NCBI GenBank assembly: GCA_963791545.1
Contig: CAWBSR010000003.1
Span: 62,001 to 126,000, forward strand
From: JALYXV01 sp963791545
GTDB taxonomy: Bacteria > Actinomycetota > Acidimicrobiia > Acidimicrobiales > Palsa-688
Reading direction: 5' to 3'
DNA length: 64,000 bases
Below are positions 53,789 to 61,776 of this stretch, piece after piece. Below the pieces are notes generated by a model, which worked only from the letters and a program-made list of their open reading frames with translations, was not told the DNA's origin and did not search any database. Position 1 is the first letter of the stretch. Every line of letters begins with the position of its first letter. The translations under genes and the position numbers were made by a program.

Positions 53789-54230
53789 TGGACCGCTCCA
53801 CGTGGCTGGTGGGCGTCGGGGCTCACCGCTCGGTGGAGTCTCCTCGACAGGGAACCGGACGGCCCTGCTTCCTCGTCCAAACCGGCGGGGTCGTTCCCGT
53901 CGCCCATGCACCGATTGCCGACCGTTCCTCAGCGCTATTTCCCAGATCGAAAGAGGACCCTTGATTACTGCGCCATCTTCCGGCACTGCTGCCGCTGTGT
54001 GTTCACCCCGTCACAGCACGTTTCGGCGACGAGTCAGCTTCGCCATCCCTCGTCGTGGTCATCGCCACCTTCGGCGCCGCCTGCCACCAGTCGAGCGTCA
54101 TAACCAACCCCCCGCCCCCCTCCACGAGTCCGACCCCAGTTGTCCTCAGCAACCCTCCGCCACCGACGTCAGCAACGTCAGCGACGTCACGGACGTCACC
54201 GACGTCACCGGGGGGTGCCACTACCGCACC
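53789..54230. other. Gap with decayed coding sequence upstream of the ferritin-like gene
   Basis: A 442-bp stretch without an intact gene. One frame (about 54042-54234) reads SLVVVIATFGAACHQSS followed by a Pro/Thr/Ser-rich linker, resembling a lipoprotein signal and tether, but it has no start codon; the frame before it supplies a basic RHSTFRRRVSFAI, so a frameshift inside a signal peptide is likely. The frame ends with TGA overlapping GTG 54231 of the next gene. The 9-bp repeat at 54166 lies here. Confidence 0.45.
54166..54210 (+). repeat. Five tandem 9-bp repeats containing GACGTC
   Basis: ACGTCAGCA, ACGTCAGCG, ACGTCACGG, ACGTCACCG and ACGTCACCG follow one another immediately upstream of the ferritin-like gene. 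Units joined end to end create repeated GACGTC palindromes. In the lipoprotein-like frame they encode T-S-x tripeptides of the linker, so they may be relics of coding repeats. Confidence 0.8.
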
Positions 54231-54953
54231 GTGACTTACGAGCCACACCTCCGGGTTCTGCTCCAAGGCGATCAAGCCGAGGTCGTTGCCGCCGAATGGA
54301 GGCGACGAACGGTGGCGGAGTACACGTCGGCCGCGATCGCCCAGCACGTGTGCCTCTGGCTCATCCAGATCGGGGCGCCCCCCGATCTGATTCGCGACGG
54401 GCTTCGTGTGGTCGCCGACGAACTGGCCCACAGCGAACTGTCCGCCGCGGTCGCGGAAACTGCGGGCGGCGTCACCGCTGCCGCCGTGATCGATCCCGCC
54501 ACGCTGGCCCTCCCAGGCGAAGACCCGGCGACGGCCCTCGTTTCTGTGATCGTCCGTTTCTTCTGCATCGGAGAGACGGTTGCCGTGCCGCTGTTCCGGA
54601 TGCTCCGGCAACGCTGTTCGGTCGCCGTCGCTCGCCGGGCGCTGGACCGGGTGATGCGAGACGAGGCCCGCCACCGCCAGTTCGGTTGGGATGTGCTCGA
54701 CTGGGTCCTTCTCACGGGCCGCCAAACCGACGTATCAGAGCTCATCGCCAGTCACATCCCGGGCATGTTGTCCGATGTACTGACGGCCTACGCGGCGGGC
54801 GGCGGCGGGGAACTTTCCGTCGAACTGCTGAACGCCGAGGTCATCGCCTGGGGGCTGGCACCCCCCTGCGACTACGCGAGAACCGTTTCGTCGGCGATCG
54901 ACTCCGATGTCGTGCCACGACTGGCGGCGCGCGGATTAGCCCCGATGCGCTGA
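54231..54953 (+). CDS. Ferritin-like di-iron protein
   Basis: A 240-residue helical protein starting at GTG 54231. It shows the full carboxylate di-iron set of the ferritin/oxygenase fold: Glu30 (AEYTSA), Glu64-x-x-His67 (DELAHSE), Glu115 (CIGETVAV) and Glu145-x-x-His148 (RDEARHRQFGW). That pattern supports a metal-dependent oxidase or oxygenase rather than an iron-storage cage; the substrate is unknown. A longer open frame extends to 53802, but its first 140 residues are compositionally non-coding. The upstream lipoprotein-like frame ends on its start codon (GTGA), so the protein may once have been, or may still be, tethered outside the cell. Confidence 0.75.
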   Translation: MTYEPHLRVLLQGDQAEVVAAEWRRRTVAEYTSAAIAQHVCLWLIQIGAPPDLIRDGLRVVADELAHSELSAAVAETAGGVTAAAVIDPATLALPGEDPATALVSVIVRFFCIGETVAVPLFRMLRQRCSVAVARRALDRVMRDEARHRQFGWDVLDWVLLTGRQTDVSELIASHIPGMLSDVLTAYAAGGGGELSVELLNAEVIAWGLAPPCDYARTVSSAIDSDVVPRLAARGLAPMR

Positions 54954-55072
54954 AGAGGGTGCGGGCCGACCCTGCCGATCCTCCGCCCGTCGCCACGTCC
55001 TTTGAAAAGCTGGGACTGACGACACCCGCTCCGGACGGGCCGGCTGCGGTGGTTTCGTCGGGTCGGAACGTT

Positions 55073-55666
55073 TCAGCCTTGAGGGACCGGCGAACTTGGC
55101 GGGAACGGTTGGTGAACGCGGGCTCGCCTCCGTCGGACGGCGGTGACGATCAGGACGGTCGCGCCCGCCGCCACACCGATAAGTCCGATCACCAGGGCAC
55201 CCACTATCGTTACCAGCAGCCTGCTGCCTATTCCCGCGCCGACCGCCAGCTGGCCCGGGCCGGCCGATGGCGGGGCGATCCCGATCGTGTAGCGCCCAGG
55301 GGTGTCGATCCGGAAGGTCGCCGTGGCCCGCCCGTGGTGAGAACCGAAGTCGTAGGTGAGCGACCCGCCATAGTCCGACAGGTCGACCAGCCGGCCCCCG
55401 TCGACGGCGGCCAGTGACACCGTGAAGTTGGGGATCCCAGTTTCGTCGCTGGTGCCTGGTCCTTCGTAGTACATGGTGTACGCCCCAGCCCGGGCAAAGG
55501 TGACGCTGCCGCCACCCGCGAGCGGAACCCGCTGCAGGTGATCGACGGTGCGGGCGAAGCCAACCAGACCGAAGACAACCCAAACAACGGCGGCGACAAC
55601 ACCCACCGTCACGATCGACGCCCCCACCCAGTACCCGGCACGCGACGTGCTTCGCCCAGTAGCCAT
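55073..55666 (-). CDS. Two-helix membrane protein with an extracytoplasmic beta domain
   Basis: A 197-residue protein that I do not recognise. It has a first transmembrane helix (ASIVTVGVVAAVVWVVFGLV), an outer domain of about 95 residues rich in beta strands and glycine (VTFARAGAYTMYYEGPGT to GRATATFRIDTPGRYTIGIA), and a second helix (LLVTIVGALVIGLIGVAAGA) followed by a basic cytoplasmic tail. The outer domain resembles small jelly-roll or PPC-like folds. ATG 55666 is chosen since it places the first helix at a normal distance. It is convergent with the ferritin-like gene and divergent from the flippase. Confidence 0.7.
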   Translation of the reverse strand: MATGRSTSRAGYWVGASIVTVGVVAAVVWVVFGLVGFARTVDHLQRVPLAGGGSVTFARAGAYTMYYEGPGTSDETGIPNFTVSLAAVDGGRLVDLSDYGGSLTYDFGSHHGRATATFRIDTPGRYTIGIAPPSAGPGQLAVGAGIGSRLLVTIVGALVIGLIGVAAGATVLIVTAVRRRRARVHQPFPPSSPVPQG

Positions 55667-55843
55667 CGGTGAAGTGTGACACCTCCAGTTGCGGGATGGC
55701 TCGCCTTGCCGAAACTGGGCCGCGTCAGGCAACCAACTCTGGCGGCGCAATCGTTTTGGCAGGAGCCGGAGCTAGGATCCCGCTGACATGGCGGAGGCTC
55801 GGTACTCGCAGCCGTGCGGCACCGACCGGGAAGGGCGCAGGGC

Positions 55844-57295
55844 GTGAGTTCGGTCGGGCCGGACGGCAGCGCTGCGCCTGGCGTCGATGCATTGTTCGGC
55901 GCTCCAGCAGCGGAAGAGATACTGCTGCTGGCTGCGCCTGAGCCGATGGGCTCCCAGGACCTGTTGGGGCGCCCGCCGCCGTCGCTTCGAAAAAACTCGA
56001 TGGCCCGTTTGTTTTCCGACTTCTGGACCCTGATCATGGCGCTGATCGCGGCGACCATGACCGCCCGGCTCCTCGGACTCTCCGGGAAGGGTTATTATTC
56101 GAGTCTGATCTTGCTGGCGGGCGCCTTCATACAGGTGTTCAGCGCCGGCCTGGGTGAGGCTGCGCTCGTATTGGTAGGACAGGGCCGCTTCAATATGCGG
56201 ACTGCGGCGGCAGCGACTATGGGTGCCATAGTGCCTCTGGCCGCCATAGGCGTCGCCATCTTTCTCGTGGTCGCCCGGGTCGTGTTACGACCCTCAACCG
56301 CGGACGCCCGGACCGCGGCTGTCCTGGCCGGCGTGACTGTCGGAGTGATGGTATGTCAAACCACGGCGGTGTCGTTGTTGCTGGCCCAGGAACGATTGGT
56401 GTCCGTGGCATTGCTCGCGATCCTGCAGGCTACCCTCAGCACCTCTTTACTCGCTCTTCTGGTCGGACCGTTCCATGCTGGAACCCGGGGGGCGGTACTT
56501 GGTGGGCTGATCGCGGCTGCCGCCACTCTCGGTGCCGCTCTCGTTTTCATGGGCCGGGGCCGGATACTGCTGCGGCCGCGGTGGGTCTCCGCCTTCATCT
56601 GTCCCGCGGCGCGCCTCGGCAGCCAGATGCAACTCTCCAATCTGCTGGTCACCCTCACCGCCCGAGTCGACCTCATCATGGTCTACCGCCTCCGGGATTC
56701 CTCTGCCGCCGGCGGCTATAGCGTGGCGCTGACCATCGGAGCCCTTGTCGGCATCGCGCCCATTGCCGTGTCCTACGCCGTGTTCCCCCGTATGGCTTGG
56801 GTCAGCGAGGACGAGGCCCGGGCTCTCACGACCCAGATGTTCCGGGTTGGGATCCTGGTGGCGCTGGTGCTCACCGGGCTCCTCGCCCTGGTTACACCCA
56901 TTGCCCTGCCGTTGGCCTTCGGGTCGAAGTTCCGAGGCGCTGTCCTCCCCACATTGGTGCTGCTCCCTGCTGGCGCACTTTCAAGCGGCCAGTGGCTTCT
57001 GGCTCGAGCGGAAGCCGCTCGGGGGCGCCCTACCGCCCTGTGGTTCTCCTTTGCCGCCAACTTCGCCACGATGGTGACCATCGACGTCTTCCTGATACCA
57101 CCGCTGGGGGCGACCGGTGCTGCGGTGGGCAGCCTCGTCGCCTGCGTCGTTGGCTTCGCGACTTGCGCGATGTTCTACCGGGGTTTAGGGCTGCGCTGGA
57201 GGAGCTTCGTCCCGACAGGAGCCGACCTGGCATCGCTGGTTTCGGTACTCCGCTCGTTTCCGGCTCCCCGCGGCGACCATTTCCGCCGCTCCTAG
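55844..57295 (+). CDS. Polysaccharide flippase (Wzx/MOP superfamily)
   Basis: A 483-residue membrane protein with 12 or more hydrophobic segments, beginning at FWTLIMALIAATMTARLLGL, the usual first helix of O-antigen/exopolysaccharide flippases, and with LSNLLVTLTARVDLIMVYRL in the middle, which contains the charged residues typical of helix 7 in Wzx. It would move lipid-linked oligosaccharides across the membrane. GTG 55844 or the in-frame ATG 55946 may be the start; the residues between them look poorly ordered. It opens the exopolysaccharide cluster. Confidence 0.85.
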   Translation: MSSVGPDGSAAPGVDALFGAPAAEEILLLAAPEPMGSQDLLGRPPPSLRKNSMARLFSDFWTLIMALIAATMTARLLGLSGKGYYSSLILLAGAFIQVFSAGLGEAALVLVGQGRFNMRTAAAATMGAIVPLAAIGVAIFLVVARVVLRPSTADARTAAVLAGVTVGVMVCQTTAVSLLLAQERLVSVALLAILQATLSTSLLALLVGPFHAGTRGAVLGGLIAAAATLGAALVFMGRGRILLRPRWVSAFICPAARLGSQMQLSNLLVTLTARVDLIMVYRLRDSSAAGGYSVALTIGALVGIAPIAVSYAVFPRMAWVSEDEARALTTQMFRVGILVALVLTGLLALVTPIALPLAFGSKFRGAVLPTLVLLPAGALSSGQWLLARAEAARGRPTALWFSFAANFATMVTIDVFLIPPLGATGAAVGSLVACVVGFATCAMFYRGLGLRWRSFVPTGADLASLVSVLRSFPAPRGDHFRRS

Positions 57296-57456
57296 CAGGC
57301 GGGGGCAAGTGCGTCAGAGTCCTCGTCACCCTCGACCCCACTCAGCTGATCGGTCACGACAGCGAGCGTCGCGCCCCCCGGCATCGCCGCCCGCCCGAGC
57401 GGGTAGTCCCGGCGGTGACAACCGACGGTGCGCCAGTCTCGGGTAATCTGAGCAGC

Positions 57457-58107
57457 ATGGGTCGGTGCATCGAATTCGGTCCGCAAATCGGGCATGATTG
57501 CGATGGCACCATGGTGGCGGGAGCGCAATCGTGTTCCTGCGACGTCTGCGGGGTGGTGTGTCCCGGGCGGTTCGCGGGCTGCCAGCGGGTATGGGACCGG
57601 GGGCCACAGGTGATCAAGTTGCAAGCGAATCCGACCACAGTCCGCCGGGAACGTCGTCGAGTCAAAGTCGTCGAATCTCGGCGACCCCGCTCCGCCCAAC
57701 CCGCCGCCCAACCCGCCGACCAACCGGCGCGCACCGTCGCCAAAAGGCCACCGGTTCTCCCTCCCGTAGAAGACGCATCGCCAGAGGTGGCCAGGAACGG
57801 GGTTACCCCGTCCGCCCCGGGGTTGGCAGACGCGATTGTCGCCGGCCACCGGACCGGCAATGGCAACGGGGGTGGCTCATTGGCGATGGAGGGCACCCAC
57901 GAGGCAGCCGGCGACGGTGCCTCGGCGCAAGTGCTTCGTGAGTTGGAGAGGCTGCCGAACCGCATTGCCGCCGCGCTGGGGACGGCGCTGCAAACCCAGC
58001 ATCGGCTGATCGTCGCCGACATCCGCGCCGCCTTGAGCGACGCCATCGGGACCGTCAACAGCAGGGGTCGCGCTCCTTCTGACGATCAAACTCCCACCGA
58101 AGGTTGA
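57457..58107 (+). CDS. Cys-rich small protein with a long disordered middle, in the polysaccharide cluster
   Basis: A 216-residue protein of unknown family. The N-terminus holds a compact cysteine cluster (MGRCIEFGPQIGHDCDG, then CSCDVCGVVCPG and GCQRVW), eight cysteines within 45 residues with nearby histidine, so one or two zinc or disulfide units are likely. A Pro/Ala/Arg-rich stretch of 90 residues follows and then a C-terminal helix (QVLRELERLPNRIAAALGTA, then HRLIVADIRAALSDAIGTV). There is no signal peptide. The codon pattern and the clean N-terminus support ATG 57457. It lies between the flippase and the BY-kinase, but no role can be named. Confidence 0.6.
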   Translation: MGRCIEFGPQIGHDCDGTMVAGAQSCSCDVCGVVCPGRFAGCQRVWDRGPQVIKLQANPTTVRRERRRVKVVESRRPRSAQPAAQPADQPARTVAKRPPVLPPVEDASPEVARNGVTPSAPGLADAIVAGHRTGNGNGGGSLAMEGTHEAAGDGASAQVLRELERLPNRIAAALGTALQTQHRLIVADIRAALSDAIGTVNSRGRAPSDDQTPTEG

Positions 58108-58130
58108 TCGTTCTCGGTCCAAGGTCCCGT

Positions 58131-58144
58131 TCCCGCTAGCGGGA
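58131..58144. terminator. Palindrome between convergent genes of the polysaccharide cluster
   Basis: TCCCGCTAGCGGGA is a perfect 14-bp palindrome, with weaker outer pairing (TCGTTC near 58108 and GAACGA near 58147). It lies in the 93-bp gap between the Cys-rich gene and the convergent BY-kinase gene, the expected place for a bidirectional terminator. Confidence 0.45.
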
Positions 58145-58200
58145 TCGAACGAGACTCGTTGTCCCCGGAGGATCAGGGCCGAGTTGATTAGGCGGTGCCG

Positions 58201-59823
58201 TTACGCGCCGTCCTCTACTTTGACGGCTGGGTCGGCCGGGGGCGCCACATCGACATGCTTCGGTTTCGAGTCGGCCGCGGCGTAGTAATCGTAGGAGTAG
58301 CCGTAGGAGCCCTCGGTACTGGCACCGTTCAGCACCAGTCCGACGATCGGAGCGTCAACCTGACCCAGGAAGTCCAGGGCCCGGCTGAGGGCTCGTTTCG
58401 TCGTGGAGCCTGCCGCAACCACGACCAGGGTTCCGTCGGCGTGGCGGGCCAGCACGGCGGCGTCGGTCACCGGAAGGCTAGGGGGGGAGTCGAGCAGCAC
58501 CATGTCGAATCGCGACCTCAGGGCGTTCATGATGTCGTTGGTCCGTGGAGAGTTGAGCAATTCGGACGGATTCGTGGGTATCGGCCCAGACCCGAGCAGA
58601 AAGAGGTTCTCCTGATCGGGGCTCTCCATGATCGCCTCGGAAAGCGGTATCTCTCCCAGCAGCACAGTGGTGAATCCGATGTCGTTGTTCAGGCCGAGAA
58701 AGAGGTGAATCCGCGGCCGGCGGAGATCACAGCTGACGACAATGACGCTCTGCCCGGTTTGCGCGATTGCCACGGCCAGGTTGGCGATAGTGGTGGTCTT
58801 GCCCTCTGAGCCGCTCGCGCTGGTAATCTGCAATACCTTGAGAGGGCGATCCAGGCCGAGGAACTGAATCGACGTCCGGAGCGACCGGTATGCCTCGGCG
58901 GTCGACGATGTCGGCGCCGTCTGGGACACCGTCCGAACCTCCTTCCGGTCCTTCCATCCCGGCACTGCGGGAATGATTCCGACGACCGGTATATCCCGGG
59001 ACGCTCGCTTCAGGTCATCGGTGGACTTGACAGAGTCGTCAAGGTGCTCGAAGAGGAACGCCAGAGCGAGGCCGACGATCAGGCCCACCCCTAAGCCGAT
59101 CAGGCCGTTGTAGACCGGTCGAGGCGACGACGGGTTCGTGGGCACGGCCGCCGGGGTGACCACCTGCGGGCCGCCGTTCTTGAGCGAGGCATCGACATTC
59201 AGGTTTCCCACCGTCTGACTGAGCAGATCTCGCTGGCGTACCAAATCGTCGCGTTCGGTGCTGAAGGGGGTGCTCCCGGTCAACTTGGGGTTGGCCGCGA
59301 CCGCCGCCGCGATCTTGGCGTCAAGGCCGGAGATCTGGTTGCTGAGCTCGTCAATCCGGGGCTGGATCGCCTGGACCGCCGCCAGGAGGCTGTCGACCGC
59401 TCGCCGGCGCTTGTAGTCGATGTAGGCGTTGCTGTAGGCGTTCGCCAGGGCCGCCGCCTGTTGGGGCCGCACGCTGACCGCCGTCACCTCGACAACATTT
59501 GTGGTGCCGACTTGCGTGACCGTGACCGGCGGCGCGATCCCAACCTTGGCGCGGACGGCGGCTTGCACCGGCTCACTGGAGAAGACCTCGATCTCGGTAG
59601 GCACGCTGAGCTGGTCACCCTGGCTGCTGCCCGACGGGGAGAAGACCGAGCTGCTCGATTGGAGCAGGACCCGGGTGTGGCTGTCGTAGACCGGGGTCTG
59701 GGTAAACGAAAAGGCCAATGCCGACCCGACGGCGACCACGACCGAAAGGAGGATCACCCACCGCCGCCGGCGGGCCATCACCCAATAATCCCGCAGTTCG
59801 CCCCCGGGCCTACCAGCTTGCAC
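58201..59823 (-). CDS. Wzz-type chain-length regulator fused to a bacterial tyrosine kinase (BY-kinase)
   Basis: A 540-residue inner-membrane protein controlling polysaccharide chain length and export. Two transmembrane helices (WVILLSVVVAVGSALAFSF near 22-40, and GLIGLGVGLIVGLALAFLFE near 240) enclose the Wzz outer domain with a coiled-coil-like middle. The cytoplasmic kinase has Walker A TSASGSEGKTTT, Walker A' VVSCDLRRPRIH, Walker B FDMVLLDSPPSLPVTD, and a C-terminal tyrosine cluster (SYGYSYDYYA) for autophosphorylation. Start is GTG 59823. It lies 12 bp behind the epimerase gene in the same transcript. Confidence 0.95.
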   Translation of the reverse strand: MQAGRPGGELRDYWVMARRRRWVILLSVVVAVGSALAFSFTQTPVYDSHTRVLLQSSSSVFSPSGSSQGDQLSVPTEIEVFSSEPVQAAVRAKVGIAPPVTVTQVGTTNVVEVTAVSVRPQQAAALANAYSNAYIDYKRRRAVDSLLAAVQAIQPRIDELSNQISGLDAKIAAAVAANPKLTGSTPFSTERDDLVRQRDLLSQTVGNLNVDASLKNGGPQVVTPAAVPTNPSSPRPVYNGLIGLGVGLIVGLALAFLFEHLDDSVKSTDDLKRASRDIPVVGIIPAVPGWKDRKEVRTVSQTAPTSSTAEAYRSLRTSIQFLGLDRPLKVLQITSASGSEGKTTTIANLAVAIAQTGQSVIVVSCDLRRPRIHLFLGLNNDIGFTTVLLGEIPLSEAIMESPDQENLFLLGSGPIPTNPSELLNSPRTNDIMNALRSRFDMVLLDSPPSLPVTDAAVLARHADGTLVVVAAGSTTKRALSRALDFLGQVDAPIVGLVLNGASTEGSYGYSYDYYAAADSKPKHVDVAPPADPAVKVEDGA

Positions 59824-59835
59824 TTGGAGTACCGA

Positions 59836-61041
59836 TCAAGCGAAGTCCCGCAACGTTTCGTGCGGCTCCGAGCCGGCGTACAGCGGCTCCAGCCCATTGA
59901 GGTTCGCTGGTGTAGCCGACCGCGCTCGCCCGAGGCCCTTCGGGGCTGGCCTGTCGGGAACTGCCGTCCTCAGATCGAGCACCTTGCCCATGCCATCGGT
60001 CTCGCCGACCGCGTCGGCGATGGCCTCAGCCAGGATGCTGTCGAGCGAGAAGCGGGGCTCCCATCCAGTGAGCTCTCGGATCCTGGTGATGTCCGGCACC
60101 GGTCTGAGCATGTCTTCGAAATCTCGCGCATACGCCTGGTCGTAGGGCACCACCACGATGGCGGAGGTCGACTTGTCGTCGCCCGAAGGTTCGGCGTTGC
60201 GACCGCTTCCCGCGGCGTGCGAAGTGAGGGGCGCCGTGAGCTCGATGATCCGTTCCGCCAACTGCATCATCGACACTTCCTCGGTGCCACCGACGTTGAA
60301 TACCTTACCCGAGGCGGCGGGAGTCTCGAGCACTCGCATCATGGCCTCGACCACGTCGTCGACGTGGCAGAAACAGCGGGTCTGGTGGCCGTCACCGAAC
60401 ACCGTGAGCGGCTGGCCCGCGACCGCCTGGCGCACCATCCGAGGGATGACGGTGCTGTAGTCGGGGTTCTGGCGCGAACCGGTGGCATTGAAGAGACGGA
60501 CCACCACCGCGTCCAAGCCCCGTTCGCGATGGTAGGCGTAGGCGAGGATCTCCTCGGTCGCCTTGGCGATGCTGTAGGCCCAGCGGGGGACGATCGGCGG
60601 CCCGATCACCCGGTTGGCCTCCTCGTTCAGGGGCACCTGGGAGTTCTTCCCATAGACCTCCGAGGTGCTGGCGACAAGGAGCTTGCAACCGTACCGGTGC
60701 GCAGCATCGATGACGATCTCGGATCCTCGCAGGTTCTGGGTGAACGACCGCATGGGCTGCTCGACGATCAGCCGGACACCGGTGCTGGCCGCCAAGTGCA
60801 CGATCACGTCGGACTGGTTGGCCAAGTCGTCGACCAGCAGCCCGTCGAGGACGGTGCCGTTCACGAAGCGAAAGTTCGGATGGTCAATGGCGGCGTCGAG
60901 GTTCGCCAACTTGCCGGTCTCCAGGTTGTCCAAGGCCACGACGCGGTGGCCCTTTGCCAGGAGGAACTCCACGAGATGCGACCCGATGAAGCCCGCCCCA
61001 CCGGTGACTAGGTACCTACCTTGGGCCATGGCTTCTCTCAT
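59836..61041 (-). CDS. NAD-dependent nucleotide-sugar epimerase/dehydratase
   Basis: A 401-residue extended SDR. The cofactor motif is VTGGAGFIGSHLVEF, the catalytic set is Ser/Thr in VASTSEVYG and WAYSIAKATEE (Y-x-x-x-K), and the substrate region reads GDGHQTRCFCHVDDVVEAMM as in UDP-glucuronate decarboxylases and UDP-hexuronate epimerases. The family makes precursors such as UDP-xylose or UDP-galacturonate. A C-terminal extension of about 60 residues with no clear fold follows the usual end. ATG 61041 has GGAG six bases upstream; ATG 61029 is an alternative. Confidence 0.9.
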   Translation of the reverse strand: MREAMAQGRYLVTGGAGFIGSHLVEFLLAKGHRVVALDNLETGKLANLDAAIDHPNFRFVNGTVLDGLLVDDLANQSDVIVHLAASTGVRLIVEQPMRSFTQNLRGSEIVIDAAHRYGCKLLVASTSEVYGKNSQVPLNEEANRVIGPPIVPRWAYSIAKATEEILAYAYHRERGLDAVVVRLFNATGSRQNPDYSTVIPRMVRQAVAGQPLTVFGDGHQTRCFCHVDDVVEAMMRVLETPAASGKVFNVGGTEEVSMMQLAERIIELTAPLTSHAAGSGRNAEPSGDDKSTSAIVVVPYDQAYARDFEDMLRPVPDITRIRELTGWEPRFSLDSILAEAIADAVGETDGMGKVLDLRTAVPDRPAPKGLGRARSATPANLNGLEPLYAGSEPHETLRDFA

Positions 61042-61092
61042 ACCTCACTCCGCGACACCACAAACAAACGGTAGGCGTCCACCATCGACTTC

Positions 61093-61776
61093 TCATTGTC
61101 CTCTCGGAGATGGCCTGAAGAATTCGACTGATGATGCACTGGATGCTCCTTCGCGAAGAAAAACCTCGCCGGGCGCCGTGTCCCTCATAACGAGAGCCCC
61201 GGCGGCGATGAGACAGTCATTCGCGATTGTAAGGCCATCTCGCACAGTACTATTGACACCAAAAAAACAGTGCTCTCCCACGTCAGTATTACCAGCGATG
61301 ACGGCGTGCGGTGCTAGAAAACTGTGGTCGCCTATAGAGGAATGATGACCGACATGGGCCCCGTTCCACACCACGACATCGTTCCCAATCCTCGCGAATG
61401 GTTCGATGGTGCTCGAGTCGAATACACAGCAGTTGTCACCTATGTGGAGTGTCCCCCGGCCGGTCGCCTGGGAGGTAACGCAACTCGGAAGTTGGTAACC
61501 CTTGGCCTTGGCGTCAAAGTAGAAGTGGGACCGGACATGATTCATTTCCTGATAGCCGACGGCAATGAACATAGCGTAGTCAGAGGGAGGGTGGGACTCC
61601 ATGATCGTCTCGTAGGGCACGACTGGGCGGTCCGAAAACAACCGGGCCTGGATGCGGTCCCCCGTAGCGGTGAACGCCACCACGTTGTAAGCGCTGTCGG
61701 CGGCGAAATAAAAACTCACCATTTCGGCCAAACTTCCCGTGCCGAAGATTACCACCTTCGAAGGGATGGGGCTCAT
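61093..61776 (-). CDS. Sugar O-acyltransferase with left-handed beta-helix (PglD/NeuD-like)
   Basis: A 227-residue protein with an N-terminal Rossmann-like binding part (KVVIFGTGSLAEMVSFYFAA) and hexapeptide repeats (IGDNCCVFDSSTIEPFARIG, VVVWNGAHVGHHSSIGDHSF, then AVIAGNTDVGEHCFFG), the plan of PglD/NeuD acetyl- or acyl-CoA transferases acting on nucleotide sugars. The catalytic His is probably in GAHVGHHS. Four-base overlap with the next upstream gene (61773-61776) shows coupling. It lacks codon irregularities; base composition is less GC-rich than its neighbours. Confidence 0.88.
   Translation of the reverse strand: MSPIPSKVVIFGTGSLAEMVSFYFAADSAYNVVAFTATGDRIQARLFSDRPVVPYETIMESHPPSDYAMFIAVGYQEMNHVRSHFYFDAKAKGYQLPSCVTSQATGRGTLHIGDNCCVFDSSTIEPFARIGNDVVVWNGAHVGHHSSIGDHSFLAPHAVIAGNTDVGEHCFFGVNSTVRDGLTIANDCLIAAGALVMRDTAPGEVFLREGASSASSVEFFRPSPRGQ

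Noticed and set aside
53802..54230. N-terminal extension of the ferritin-like protein to ATG 53802
   Set aside because: The 140 added residues are Arg/Pro-rich without structure and overlap better lipoprotein-like sequence in another frame.
58131..58160. tRNA T-arm on the minus strand (GTTCGATCCC)
   Set aside because: The flanks do not form the required T stem or acceptor, and no D or anticodon arm can be drawn.
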